The notes beneath the pieces are model-generated. The model saw only the letters and a list, made by a program, of their open reading frames with translations, had not been told where the DNA came from and ran no database searches. From Hemileia vastatrix (Eukaryota > Basidiomycota > Pucciniomycetes > Pucciniales > Zaghouaniaceae), in NCBI GenBank assembly GCA_030280995.1, contig JASXTE010000001.1, positions 2,145,501-2,209,500 on the forward strand: a stretch of 64,000 nucleotides of DNA. Direction: 5' to 3'. Position 1 is the stretch's first letter. The number at the start of each line of letters is the position of its first letter. Of the stretch, positions 10,719 through 21,474 are shown one piece after another. The translations under genes were made by a program, and so were the position numbers.

Positions 10719-11789
10719 AACCCTCCTTATATATTGCAAGGGGACCCTCAATGGCAAGTGTTTTTTCCACTGGCCACCTGACACAAATATTCCTCACTCC
10801 TGGTAGATTGAGGTAGGTTATCATATTTTCCAAGTAAAAAAAAGTACTTACCCTTACCTTTACCAAAAAAATCCCACATATCTCCTGGAAAATACGGATA
10901 GTAATACTATAGAAACTAAAAATCAACAGTGAGCCAAAGAAAAAAAATTAGTAAGAAAAACAAATAAAAAATAAGAGAGTAACAGGAAAAAAATTACCTA
11001 ATAAAAAAATGGGAGAGCCAAAGGAAACAAAAAAATAAAATAAAAACAAATTACAAATAAGAGAAAAAAAGATTTGCTTACTAAAAAAGAAGAGAGAGAA
11101 AAAGGAAAATTAATTTATTTTTCTTACTATTTCAAGGTAAATTAATTTGTTTTTCTTACTATTTCCTTTTCCTTTGGCTCTCCCTTCTTTTTTAGTAGGC
11201 AAATATTTTTTTCTCTTCTTTGTAATTTGTTTTTTTTTTCTTTCAGCTCTCCCATTTTTTTAGTAGGTAAATTTTTTTTATTTGGTTTTCTGTAATTTGT
11301 TTTTGGCTCTCCTTTTTTTTTAGATTTTGATTTGTTTTTCTTACTATATTCTTTTCATTTGGCTTTCCCTTCTTTTTTAGTTGGAAAATCTTTTTTTCTC
11401 TTCTTTGTAATTTGTTTTTAATTTTTTCTTGTTTCCTTTGGCCCTCCCATTTTTTTAGTAGGTAAATTTTTTTCCTTTGCCTCTCCCTTATTTTTTAGTT
11501 GGAATTTATTTTCTCTTATTTTTAATGTGTTTTTTTACTATTTTTTTTTTCTTTTTCTCACTGTTGATTTTTAGTTTCTATATTATTAGTATCTGTATTT
11601 TCCAGGAGATACATGGGATTTTTTGGTCAAGGTAAGGGTAAGTACTTTTTTTTGCTTGGAAAATATGATAACCTGCCCCAATCTACCAGGAGTGAGGCAT
11701 ATTTGTGTCAGGTGGCCCCTATAAACACAAGTGGCCAGGGGAAAAAAAACTGGCCATTGAGGGTCCCCTTGCAATATATAAGGAGGGTT
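10719..11789. mobile_element. Foldback element with long inverted arms
   Basis: The left end AACCCTCCTTATATATTGCA is mirrored by the right end finishing GGAGGGTT. The arms continue through GGGGACCCTCAATGGC, CTGGCCAC, CTCCTGGTAGATTG, GGTAAGTACTT and TTTCCAGGAGAT, about 250 bp each. The middle (10930-11560) is purine-rich on one side and pyrimidine-rich on the other (AAAGGAAA.. against ..TTTCCTTTGGCTCTCCC), so the whole ~1.07 kb can fold back. It encodes no protein; open frames in the arms mirror each other. Confidence 0.8.
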
Positions 11790-11825
11790 TTTCTGCAGAA
11801 AATTCCCTCCTCATACCATGTAGTT

Positions 11826-12018
11826 ATAAATATATATTTGTTAATAAAAGCAACCCATTTCTATTATAAATTTATATATATTATTAAAAGCAACCCATTT
11901 CTATTATAAATTTATATAAATTAATATAAGTGACTTTTTTCCATTATAAATTTATATATATTAATATAAGTGACCCTTTTCCATTATAAAATTATATATA
12001 TTAATAACAATGACCATT
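11826..12018 (+). repeat. ~40-bp tandem repeat, about five units
   Basis: Units share CCATTATAAATTTATATATA and TTAATATAAGTGACC with gradual divergence from AAGCAACCC to GTGACC. Confidence 0.8.
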
Positions 12019-12570
12019 TTCAAAAATCCTTACATATTTTTTGACATTTTTATTATCTACCTATGAATTATCAATTTATTAGTTGGCACTTCTCTGTTGC
12101 TAAAGTTTTATCATTTCTGGGTTCCTTTTTACTTATCATATTAATTTTAATATTTGAGCTTAACTCTACTTAAATAATATTTATATACTTTATATTTTAC
12201 TTGTATATATAAGATAAATTGTACAATAATGGACATTTAACAAGATTTTTTAAGGTAAGCATTTATTTTAATCATGTTTATTAATTGGAATGAAGTTTGA
12301 GCTAATTTTTTTAAAATTCTGTTATATTTAAAAAGTAAAAGAATTTTTTTGGGGGGGTTTTATCAAATTTTAAATAAGTAAGTAATAAAATTTGTTCACA
12401 TTTTTTAAATGGAAGAAAACATAGGACTAACAAAATATAAAGTTTTTGTAGTGTTTTTTTAACTAGGCTTATATTCTGTGGATTTTTTATTTAAATAAAA
12501 TAATTTTTAATTACTCTTCAATTTAAGTTCCCCTACTTGCCCAGTTATGAATTTTTAAATCTTCACATAG
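12019..12570. other. AT-rich interval, nothing recognised
   Basis: No supported gene. A G run followed by TTTTATCAAATT near 12350 is faintly similar to the GGGGTATCAAA end of the 10081-10189 repeat, but too weak to call. Confidence 0.45.
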
Positions 12571-13416
12571 TCAAAAGTGGATAGTTGAGTTGTGTATATC
12601 TTGACTCCTCTGCATATAATGAGATATGCTGTTGAACAAGGCAGGATCATGACAACATTCAACTACTTGACTTAATATATTGTGTGTATTAGATAGGAAT
12701 TGATCTGTTGTAGATTTTGACTCAATTATCATGTTGTGTAATATTATAAAACATGCATTATTTGATTGACAATTTCTCTCCTCCATAGGTGGAATGGCTG
12801 TTTAATGATTCCCCATCATGCATGTAATACTCCAAAGGCATGCTCAATGTCTTTTTGTGAAGCTTCTTGTAGTTTGGAGAAGTATTGACTCACTTCATCT
12901 TGTGGGTGGGTATAGTCTTAACAAGTGTGGACCATGGAGGATATATTCCATCTGCCAGGTAATATGCATTTTTATATCTATGATTATTTATCTTAAAACG
13001 CACATCATCTTGAGTACCAGCCAATAATCTGTCAAATATGTTACTTCTACAGAGAAAATTGATATCATTGAGTGCTCTAGGAGTTCCTAAAAAGAAATTC
13101 CAATAACGCAGGTTCTTGTTAGCAACAGCTTCAAGTATCATTGTAGATGTGCCTTCTTTTCCTTGAAATTGACCTTCCCAAGCTGCTGGGAAATTTTTCC
13201 ACACCCAGTACATCCCATCTATTGAAACAAGACATCCAGGGAATCCTCGTTCTTCATACTCTCTCAATATAATTTTCTTTTCACAAGCATTAGGATCTTG
13301 TAAGTAATCCTTTCCATATAAACTAGTTATATCTTTGATGAAGTGCTTTAGAGCTCTCAGGGAAGTAGTTTTGCCAATACAGACATACTCATCAGTGCTA
13401 TCAGCTGAAGTACCGT
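12571..13416 (-). pseudogene. Plant_tran-type (PIF/Harbinger-related) transposase, main part, split by Gypsy1
   Basis: Reads leftward from the Gypsy1 border: TSADSTDEYVCIGKTTS, ERGFPGCLVSIDGMYWVWKN (first Asp), GQFQGKEG, NFFLGTPRALNDINFLCRS, DRLLAGTQDDVRFKINNHRY, YYLADGIYPPWSTLVKTI (second Asp) and DIEHAFGVLHAWWGI-like sequence (Glu), then ACFIILHNMIIES. This is the Plant_tran (PF04827) pattern. Breaks: a frameshift after TIPTHKMK, a TGA before WGIIKQPF (probably from CGA) and a small deletion before FIILHNM. The N-terminal piece is displaced to 24783 by the Gypsy1 insertion. Confidence 0.85.
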
Positions 13417-14511
13417 TGTGGTAGCCTAAAGTTTAGTATGGCACCTAAGTACGTAAATGGAGTTATTACGGCGTGCAAGATTGGCGTTATTATTTTTTAT
13501 AAAAGGGTTTTATTTAATTTATTGGAGTTTAAAATATGAAGAAATTGGTCACGAGCGAATGCCTACACAAATACAATTTATTTTACGGAGAAAACTTATT
13601 ATTACGGTCTGAAAAATTTATAAGTATCAAGTCAAGTCACTCAAGAACCTTGGGAAATTTTTCCAGAATTTTTACTATTTTTCTTATATTTTTAAATGAA
13701 TTTTAAAGTTTTATAGAAATATTTACGTTTTCAAAAATTACTTAACTTTGATGAATTTTCACGGGGTAATTAGAGCTGCGCAGACTACGAAAATTAGTTT
13801 GGTATGTAAAGGGGAAGTAGCTCTATTATGTGTAATTTTTCTAGATTTTTTATTATAGTTTTAAGGTTCTAATTGAGTCCGTAAGTCCGGACGGACTCCG
13901 TCCGGACTCCGTACGGGCTCCGGATTGACTCTGGAAGAGCTCTGGAGGGGAAAACTTAGGCACGTGACTAGGAATACTTAAGCGCTTCTCAAACTCGAAA
14001 TTGAGAGGGGGGACACATCATACAGCTTAATCTTTAACCACCACAGTCTCATTTTTTATTACTCAACAAATTAAATAAATTGTAATACCCTTATAACTTT
14101 ATATTTTATATATAACATTTTAGAAATACTACTCAACAATTTAAATCACACTTCATACAGGGTATCTTTAGAAAGGTCTTCATCGCTGGGACTTGATTAT
14201 TGCTGTCTCATAAAAATTCAAATTATTATAAAAACATAAAAGTCAATCTTTTCAGATCTTTCACTGGTACACCTTAATTGTTGTTATCAGTATTTCTTTT
14301 ATCAACAGCCACTTTCTTTAAATCTCAATAAGCGTTAATTATTTTAGAGTTTCATTATTTTTATAAATCAGATCCAAGTAGATTGGTTAGCTTAGTGATT
14401 TAGAATTCCCATTTTGATATTTTTATTGGAAGGACGGGGTTTTCAGCTAAATCCACATATCTCCTCCGGATTCTGCTTACAGCAAGGCGACTGTAAGAGT
14501 TTACCTTACCA
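13417..14511 (+). repeat. Gypsy1 5' LTR
   Basis: Begins TGTGGTAGCCTAAAG and ends CTTACCA, giving short inverted termini (TGGTA/TACCA). Against 23688-24782 I see four differences: near 13491 (C to T), 13662 (T/C), 14185 (C to T) and 14435 (G to A). Three of these are CpG to TpG or CpA. Confidence 0.92.
13877..13945 (+). promoter_or_regulatory. CpG-rich palindromic island inside the LTR
   Basis: In an otherwise AT-rich LTR this stretch repeats GTCCGGAC and GGACTCCG words (GTCCGGACGGACTCCGTCC and onward). The pieces are self-complementary. The identical island is in the 3' LTR near 24147-24215. It might be a promoter or methylation target; no function is shown. Confidence 0.5.
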
Positions 14512-14515
14512 TAGT

Positions 14516-14532
14516 TGGCGCCCAACATGGGG
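14516..14532 (+). other. Gypsy1 primer-binding site
   Basis: TGGCGCCCAACATGGGG begins four bases after the LTR end. The TGG start and position fit priming of minus-strand DNA by a tRNA 3' end. The tRNA was not identified. Confidence 0.85.
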
Positions 14533-14688
14533 TCTCGAAATCTCTAGCTTTTTCTAGGACTTACTTGGATCTAGGACTTTCTTAGCCTGCAAGAGGCTTA
14601 TTCTCTGGAACTCTAATTGGATCTTTGTTATTGGCCTGCAAGAGGCTTGTTATTTTAACGGTTGTTAACGCTTTTCTTATGTTTTGGG

Positions 14689-15894
14689 ATGTCTTCTACT
14701 AGTGGAACTGCTGTGTTGGCTGCTGGTGTACCTGTTAGGGCATCAGTAAGGATTGTATCTTGGGTTGTGCCCAAGTTTTCTGGAGATGATTTAGAAGGAT
14801 TTTTACATAGGTATGAATCTGCAGCTGCGATTGATGGTGCTTTACCTTTGGATATGGTGAAGCAGATTAGGTTCTTTATTTTGGACAGAGAGGTGGAAAA
14901 GGAGGTTATTTCTATGGATGGTTATAAAGATCAAGATTGGAGAAAGCTCAAGATGGAAATGGAAAAAAGGTGGCCAAAAGTTTATTCATTGGAGGATCTA
15001 AAGGATATAGCTAGGAAATGGGAATCAAAAGGTGGTGTAACATCTCTGCATCAGTATCATCAGTTTATGGTTGAATTTCAGGTGGTTCTGGATTATTTGT
15101 TGGAGTATGAAATTTTATTTCATGATAATGCATCAAAGTATGTTTATTGGGGTGCCATGGGGGAAAAGGTTAAGAAAGAGGTTTTGATGGTGCTTATTAA
15201 AGCAAATTTAATGAAGGATCTTCCAGATGGAGAAACTAGGATTCCTGGTATGGAGGTGCTAAAGAAGGTTATTTTGGAACATCTGGATACTCATAACTCT
15301 GTTGATTTGGACTCTGGAGAAGACACTGAGGTCACTCAAGAGATAGAAGAGGATGGTGTAAAAGAACTAGTTACTGATGAAATTTTGGATTCAGCCATTC
15401 CTGAAAATTTTGTCCAGCCTGAAGATATTATTTTTGTTGACTCCTCTGTTTGGAAAGAAGAGGTTTCTGAAGATGAAGATATTATTGTCACTGATGAAGA
15501 AAATTTGGATGTTGGGGATAATTTTGTTTTGGATAATTTGGAATTTGATTTAGAGGAATATTTACCTCAGGTTTTGTCTTCAAAAGCGGAGACTGTCTGC
15601 AATTCAGATGTGGATATGGTTTATGAATCTGGTATATGTATGGTGGATTTGTTTCAATCTCAGGAAGAGATTTTTATGGAGGATATGGTTTTCCCTGCAC
15701 TAATAAAGAGTGTAGTGGCATTTGATAATAGAGTGCATAAATTTGATGCACTCATATTTTGGAAAAGGGTTGTTTATTTTTTATGTCCGTTGGTAGGACA
15801 AATTATGGGGGTTTACTTTTGGGTTTTATGGAATCGGTGGATAAGCCCTTGGGGCAAAATTATGGATTATCTCCAGGGGATATCAAGAATATAA
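14689..15894 (+). CDS. Gypsy1 Gag-like protein
   Basis: About 401 residues if the second ATG (MSSTSGTAVLAAG) is used; an upstream ATG at 14662 would add nine residues. It has the retrotransposon-gag look: WVVPKFSGDDLEGFLHRYE, DWRKLKMEMEKRWPK and HQYHQFMVEFQ, followed by a long acidic region. No CCHC zinc knuckle is present, unlike Gypsy2 Gag. It ends at a TAA at 15892-15894 and the same frame resumes downstream after further stops (15931, 16006), so the fuller polyprotein is interrupted. Gag would form the particle in which reverse transcription occurs. Confidence 0.8.
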   Translation: MSSTSGTAVLAAGVPVRASVRIVSWVVPKFSGDDLEGFLHRYESAAAIDGALPLDMVKQIRFFILDREVEKEVISMDGYKDQDWRKLKMEMEKRWPKVYSLEDLKDIARKWESKGGVTSLHQYHQFMVEFQVVLDYLLEYEILFHDNASKYVYWGAMGEKVKKEVLMVLIKANLMKDLPDGETRIPGMEVLKKVILEHLDTHNSVDLDSGEDTEVTQEIEEDGVKELVTDEILDSAIPENFVQPEDIIFVDSSVWKEEVSEDEDIIVTDEENLDVGDNFVLDNLEFDLEEYLPQVLSSKAETVCNSDVDMVYESGICMVDLFQSQEEIFMEDMVFPALIKSVVAFDNRVHKFDALIFWKRVVYFLCPLVGQIMGVYFWVLWNRWISPWGKIMDYLQGISRI

Positions 15895-16008
15895 TTCCTC
15901 CGAAATGAGGATAAACTACCAAAACTGGGCTGAAATTTTCTTTTATCATTATGTCTTCAATTTATTCAGGATTCAAATTATTATGGATGCCCTCATTTTT
16001 TGGGGTAG

Positions 16009-16809
16009 CAGGGGGCTGATCACTCTAATGTTGTAATCTCTCCTCAGGATGAGATCCCGGATTGCAATAGGTCAGCTCACTTGGAGATAATTCAAGTGGA
16101 TTCTCAATTATTTTCTGTTAATATTACTTTGGAGTGCAAACACGTTTTGGACTTTTCTATATGTTTATTGGATTTACCCTGTTTTTCTATTAAATTTAAA
16201 AATGGTGAAAAAGGCAAAATGGGTCAAATTAGGTTGGATAAAAATTGGATGGGTATGTTTTATGGTCTCCAGCAAGAGGTTAAACTGCAATTATCTCCTT
16301 CTATTATTGACCTCCAGCAAGAGGGTAAACTGCAAAAATCACATCAAAATCCAATAAAAAATCTCGGTATAATTAAAACACAAAAAAATAATTTATGTGA
16401 AAATGTTATTCCGGTTCTCCAGAAAGAGGGTAAACTGCGAAAATCTTATCAAAATCCAATAAAAAATCTCAGTATAATTAAAACTCAAAAAAATAATTTT
16501 TGTGAAAATTCAATTCTGGTCCTCCAGCAAGAGGTTAAACTGCCAACTTTCTTTACGGGCGATTTACTGTTGGATAAGGGAAGCAAAGGTGTTGGAAAAT
16601 CTGTTTATAAATTAGACGAGGGAAAGGAGAAAAGGGTAAAATTTAAAAATGAAATAAAATATTTTTCTAATTTTTCTTATTCCGATTCTGGCGATGAAGA
16701 AGACTCATTTGATGAAAGTTTTAATGGCGATACAAAAGAAAATGTTTTACCTCAAGTTTATTTAGATGTGGACGCAGCCAAATATAAGAAGGTAGCAAAT
16801 AAAGTTTGA
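16009..16809 (+). pseudogene. Gypsy1 gag-pol junction region with repeated LxxExKL peptides, protease not readable
   Basis: Open frame in register with gag and RT. No D-S/T-G catalytic motif can be read; SNVVISPQDEIPDC may be a decayed protease remnant by comparison with Gypsy2 (VNVVSAEDAVDLG). It contains four peptides of the form GLQQEVKL, DLQQEGKL, VLQKEGKL and VLQQEVKL, two of them in a tandem 105-bp duplication (16309-16518). An acidic tail (SDSGDEEDSFDESF) follows. The frame ends at TGA 16807-16809, where a single C to T change of CGA would explain the stop. Confidence 0.6.
16264..16542 (+). repeat. Coding copies of the CTCCAGCAAGAGG.TAAACTG motif
   Basis: Four sense copies at about 16264, 16309, 16414 and 16519 with core CTCCAGCAAGAGG then TTAAACTGC or GTAAACTGC. 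Further coding copies lie at 15895-15917, 18504-18526 and 18559-18582. The noncoding 3' region carries the rest. Confidence 0.85.
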
Positions 16810-18999
16810 CCTATTAATGAACCGCTACCTGCTGAATTAAATCCACCTTTGAGAAGACTAAGGTTATCAAGAGATCCTTATGAAATTCCCTTGGTAAAGA
16901 ATCCGCCTGAATTTTCTGAGACGTCAAGAATCACTTTTGAGAGACTGGGTGTTGTTAATTTTGGACCTGATGGTTGGTTGTCTGGAGAAGAGAAGAAGTT
17001 GTTGTTGGATGTGATGGTCAAGCGAGAGAAGGCCATTGCTTTTGTAGAAGAGGAGAGGGGTGTGTTGAAGCATTCCTATGGGGAGCCTTACAAGATTCCT
17101 GTGGTATGTCATGAACCGTGGCAGCAGAAACCGATTCCTATTCCGGCTGCATTAAAAGAAGCCTATATTGAAGTTGTCAGAGAACAGATACGCACTGGAC
17201 TGTATGAGCAATCAACATCAAGTTATTCTAGTCCGGTATTTTGTATCAAGAAACCAAATGGCAAGCTTAGAGTTGTTCATGATCTTAGGGAATTAAATAG
17301 GGTTACAATAAAGGATGCTGGGATACCGCCTAGTGCTGAGGAGTTTGTTAAAGCGTTTGCAGGGAGAGTGTGTTATGGTTTGGGAGATATTATGGGTGGA
17401 TATGATGAGAGAGAGTTACATCCGGACTCAAGGCCTCTCACTACATTCGATACGCCACTTGGACGTTTACAGTTAACAAGATTACCTCAAGGAGCAACAA
17501 ATTCGGTTGCAGTTTATCAAGCTCAGATGGCTTGGATCCTTCAAGACAAAATTCCACAATATGCTGGAATCTTTATAGATGATGGAGGAATTAAGGGACC
17601 AACAACCGACTATGATAACCAGGTGTTGGAAGAGAATCCCGGGATACGCAAATTCATTTGGGAGTTTGCAATTACTTTAGAAAGAATCTTGTTTCGAATT
17701 GAAGAGGCTGGTTTAACTATTTCTTGTTCAAAATTTTCATGTTGTGTGCCAGCCTTAGAAATATTAGGCCATGTGGTATGTAGAGAGGGTAGGATTATGT
17801 CCAAGAAGAAAGTTAACAAAATTCAGTCCTGGCCAAGGCCCAAGAATACGACCAAAGTCAGAGGGTTTTTAGGCGTTTGCGTATATGTTAGAATGTTTAT
17901 CAAGGACTTTTCTTCATTGGCAGCTCCATTGAGACGGTTAACGAGAAAGGATGCAGACTGGGAGTGGGATGAAGAGTGTGAGAAGGAGGTTGTGGGGAAG
18001 GATTTAGTCCTGCACAAGTTGGATTATGGAAAAGAAGCTGGAAGAATTTATTTAGCAGTCGATTCAAGTCAGGTTGCAGCTGGGGCGGTTTTGTCTCAGA
18101 TGGATAAAGCTGGTTACATCAGGCCAGTTAGGTATGAATCTGTAGTATTTACTGAGGTTGAATCAAGATATTCTCAACCAAAATTGGAATTATGTGGTGT
18201 GGCGAAAATACTGAAGAAACTTCAGCATATTTTGTGGGGGCAACATTTTGAGTTGCAAGTGGATGCAAAATCGTTAATCCAGATGATTAATTCCCCAAGT
18301 TTACCGAACGCACCCATGACTAGATGGGTAGCTTTTATTCAACATTTTTCGTTCGATTTAGTTCATAAGCCTGTCAAGACTTTTACTATGCCAGATAGTT
18401 TATCGAGGAGACCACCCACTGAAGAAGATTCAGACTCAGAAGAGTTCGATGAAGATATACCTATTATCAAAGCCAGCACTAAAGGAGCTGAAGACTTTCC
18501 ATACCTCCCCCATGAGGTTAAACTGGCAGGACTATTGTGTTTTGATTATGGTAATGATGACCTCCACCAAGAGGATAAACTGGAAAATAGTTTTTATGTT
18601 AATAAAGGTGTTGGAAAAGGTGTAGATAAATTTGGCAGAGAGGAGGTAGAAGAAGATGTGGTGTATGTAGAGGAAGATGGATTGGTAGTGTGGGATAGTA
18701 GTAAATTAAGGAATGGTGTATATGTTAGAGAATTAGAGAATTTAAATAAAAAGGTGGATAAAGAGAAAGAGGTATTTTCAAATACGGTTTACGAAGGATC
18801 AAAAGGTTCAGAAGCACAACGTCGACATAGCTCGATTAAAGATTTATTTAGGGGTCAACGATTATTGGCTCATTCATGTGCAGGTGATATTGGTGATAGA
18901 GAAGTCCCTATTGATGTTATATTAATCGATTTTCAAGATGAAGTCTGGGGTCAGACTGGTTTTTATTTTTTGTTAGTCAAATATTTGTTGACTTTATAG
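16810..18999 (+). pseudogene. Gypsy1 reverse transcriptase and RNase H
   Basis: Reads PINEPLPAELNPPLRRLRL, then the RT: YSSPVFCIKKPNGKLRVVHD, LTTFDTPLGRLQLTRLPQG and the catalytic AGIFIDDGGIKG (F-I-D-D form of YxDD), then EILGHVVCREGRI and VRGFLGVCVYVRMFI. RNase H shows IYLAVDSSQVAAGAVLSQ, KLELCGVAKIL and ELQVDAKSLIQMI, ending in the DSLSRRPP boundary. Two motif-derived peptides (YLPHEVKL, DLHQEDKL) lie in the linker to integrase. Catalytic residues are intact. The frame is cut from gag by TGA 16807 and from integrase by TAG 18997, each one C to T change from a sense codon (CGA, CAG). Confidence 0.85.
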
Positions 19000-20217
19000 A
19001 GGCCAGAAGATTGTGAAGACGATGAATGGGTGGCTATCAAGAGGAAGTCATCTACGTTTTACCTATCTGGTCGACGTTTAATGAGGAGAAAGTATCCAAA
19101 TCCTCAAGTAGTTATAACTCAACAGAAGGGGCAAGAATTAGTTTTTAAATCACTGCATGAAGATCTTGGGAATAGAGGCGTTGGAGAAACGTTTAGAATA
19201 ATTTCTGATCGATTTTGGTGGCCTGGCATGAAGATGGCTGTTAAACAGTGGGTTCAGTCATGCGAAGAATGTCAAAGACGAAGTTATTTAAGGCCAAAAG
19301 AACCTGGACGCGCGACCGGTGAATATACGCTCTTTGGGAGAGTTAGTTTAGATGCCGTTCATATAAAAGAGGGACGGTATAAATATTTAATAGTGGCCAG
19401 AGATGATTTATCTGGTTGGGTAGAGGCAGCGCCTCTTATTAATTTAACTGCCAAAAATGTGGCAGAATTTTTTTTGAATAATTGGGTATATAGGTATGGG
19501 GTGATGAAGTTGGTAACGGTAGATGGAGGTCCTGAATTTGGGACAGAGTTTAAAGAGGCCGTATTGAAAGTTGGATCAAAGGTTAGTGTAGCGACCCCAT
19601 ATTATCCTGAAGCTGAAGGCATGGTTGAAAGAGGGCATCAAGTTATCAAGGATGCTTTAGTTAAAATGTGTGGGACAAGTGCTGAAAAGTGGAGGCACTA
19701 TTTACATTTAGTTTTATTTGCTGATCGAATCACTGCCAAAAGGACGACCGGATTTTCACCTTATGAACTTGTTTTTGGACAGAAAGCAGTTTTACCGGTT
19801 GATTTAGAAGCTGAATCATATCTTGGAGTTGACTGGGACACGGTCAAAACTACTGAAGAATTATTGTGTGCAAGAATGATGCAGCTAGAAAAGAAAGAAG
19901 AATATTTAGAAAAGGCATATTCGCGGATGATGAAGATCCGAAATCAATCAGTCAGATATTGGGATGAGCGGTTGGCACATCGATTAAGGAAACCTTTGAA
20001 CCCAGGAGATATGGTCCTGGTGTATAATAGGAGTTTGGAAAGTCAATGGGGAAAGATGTTTGCAGATAGGTGGAATGGACCGTATAAAATCAAGGAGCAA
20101 GTTTCCGGCGGTTCATATGTGCTAGAAGAGTTGGATGGAGTAGTATTAAAGAAAAGGGGAGCAGCCAATCAAGTGAAACGGTTCTATCCTAGAGGCACCA
20201 GGAGTGCCGAAGTCTAA
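19000..20217 (+). CDS. Gypsy1 integrase
   Basis: Same frame as RT after one TAG. Zinc-binding N-terminus reads HEDLGNRGVGETF then CEECQRRS; the second His of the usual HHCC set is Asn here. The catalytic core shows VSLDAVHIKEG (Asp), VTVDGGPEFG (Asp) and YYPEAEGMVERGHQ (Glu). The C-terminus has the GPY/F-type motif (DRWNGPYKIKEQVSGGSY) and ends KRFYPRGTRSAEV. It would insert the DNA copy into the genome, if the missing zinc ligand is tolerated. Confidence 0.85.
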   Translation, partial: RPEDCEDDEWVAIKRKSSTFYLSGRRLMRRKYPNPQVVITQQKGQELVFKSLHEDLGNRGVGETFRIISDRFWWPGMKMAVKQWVQSCEECQRRSYLRPKEPGRATGEYTLFGRVSLDAVHIKEGRYKYLIVARDDLSGWVEAAPLINLTAKNVAEFFLNNWVYRYGVMKLVTVDGGPEFGTEFKEAVLKVGSKVSVATPYYPEAEGMVERGHQVIKDALVKMCGTSAEKWRHYLHLVLFADRITAKRTTGFSPYELVFGQKAVLPVDLEAESYLGVDWDTVKTTEELLCARMMQLEKKEEYLEKAYSRMMKIRNQSVRYWDERLAHRLRKPLNPGDMVLVYNRSLESQWGKMFADRWNGPYKIKEQVSGGSYVLEELDGVVLKKRGAANQVKRFYPRGTRSAEV

Positions 20218-20390
20218 CTCCGAAATGAGGATAAACTACAATTTTAATGACATTTATCAAATTTTATGGATTCCTCCGCAATGAGGATAAACTATGATAT
20301 CAACAAAATTTTATGGATACCTCCGCAATGAGGATAAACTATGATATCAACGAAATTTTATGATGACCTCCGCAACGAGGATAAACTATC
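20217..20390 (+). repeat. Four tandem copies of CTCCGCAATGAGGATAAACTA
   Basis: Immediately after the integrase stop the word CTCCG.AATGAGGATAAACTA recurs at about 20218, 20273, 20321 and 20368, spaced ~50 bp. The first equals the copy after gag at 15895. Gypsy2 has the related CTCCGGGATGAGGCTAAAA in the same position relative to its own integrase stop (38971-38994, minus). Confidence 0.88.
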
Positions 20391-21180
20391 TTCTTTTTTT
20401 ATCAAAAATACTTTACTATCGTTACACTGTATATGGTCGACGAAACTATGATGAAACTTAACAAAATGCAAGAAGACCTTCTTTGAAATTTTCAAAAACT
20501 TAAAATTCTTAAAATATGGGTGAAGATAGTGTTGGAAAATTTTTTTAAAATTTATTGGAAGAAGTGTTCACAGGGGAACCTTCTTAATTTAATATTGGCA
20601 AGTGTGGGGGTAATTGATGGGCTGGCTGCTCTATACACAATTACCCCATAATGTTCGTTTCCAAAATTTTCCCTGTTTCTAGTTGAATCCTGGCTTTGTC
20701 TTTTAATTATAGGAAGTCCACTAAGACTATAAACTGGAACGAATCAAGAGACACCGCTCTCAACGCCGGATTCAAGACTCTTTTTATTTTATTTTGTTTT
20801 TGATTTTTTATGTTGGATTGTGATTTCGTTTCTTTAATATATTTTATGAATTATTGTAAAGGTGATGCTCACTGGTGGTCTCTAATCATTTTTTATAAAT
20901 TGGAGGGAGCCCACCCAGTGATCATCATTATAAAAATTATCTTCTAAAAACTTTCATTTATTTTCTTTTCTTTCAATTTCTCAAAATTGTGTAACCACAT
21001 AAAGTTGCACTTGGATGTGGGTATGATGTCGAGGGTACGGCTCATCAAATGGCCGGGGGGCATCTTTTAAAAAATTTTAATTTTGATAATTCTTTTTTAT
21101 TACTTTTTTTATCTTTCTTTTCACACTCGTTTATCTTTCTTTAAAAATTAAATTTTAACTTTTATTTCAAACCTATCTTT

Positions 21181-21345
21181 TCTAAAATCTTTTATTAAAA
21201 TAAAATAAAATAAAAAAAAATTATATTAATAAAAAAAAAAAAATTAAATTAAAATTAAATTAAAAAAATTAAAAAAAAATTAAAAAAAAAAAAAAATATA
21301 TATATAAATTAAAAAAAAAAAAAAAAAATTAATTAATTAAATCAA
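21181..21345 (+). repeat. A-rich low-complexity tract
   Basis: AAATTAAAA-type runs over ~165 bp between two motif clusters of the Gypsy1 3' region. Before it, 20391-21180 has one further motif copy (near 20716) and a GGGGTAATTG/CAATTACCCC stem at about 20613-20655, but no gene. Confidence 0.75.
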
Positions 21346-21474
21346 AATTATTATTATATTTCTTAGTTTTATTTTTCAGTTACTATTCTTTTTAGTTTAT
21401 TCATATAGTTTAGACAGGAAACAGGGTCTAGGGGAACTCAATACCTATGGGATTTTACTTCAAGACATCTGTTA

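Noticed and set aside
10681..11909. Frames on both strands at 10681-10926, 11586-11774 and 11613-11909
   Set aside because: They are mirror translations of the foldback arms, not genes.
16009..16250. Functional protease in Gypsy1
   Set aside because: A weak similarity to the Gypsy2 protease exists, but no D-S/T-G motif or flap can be read in any frame.
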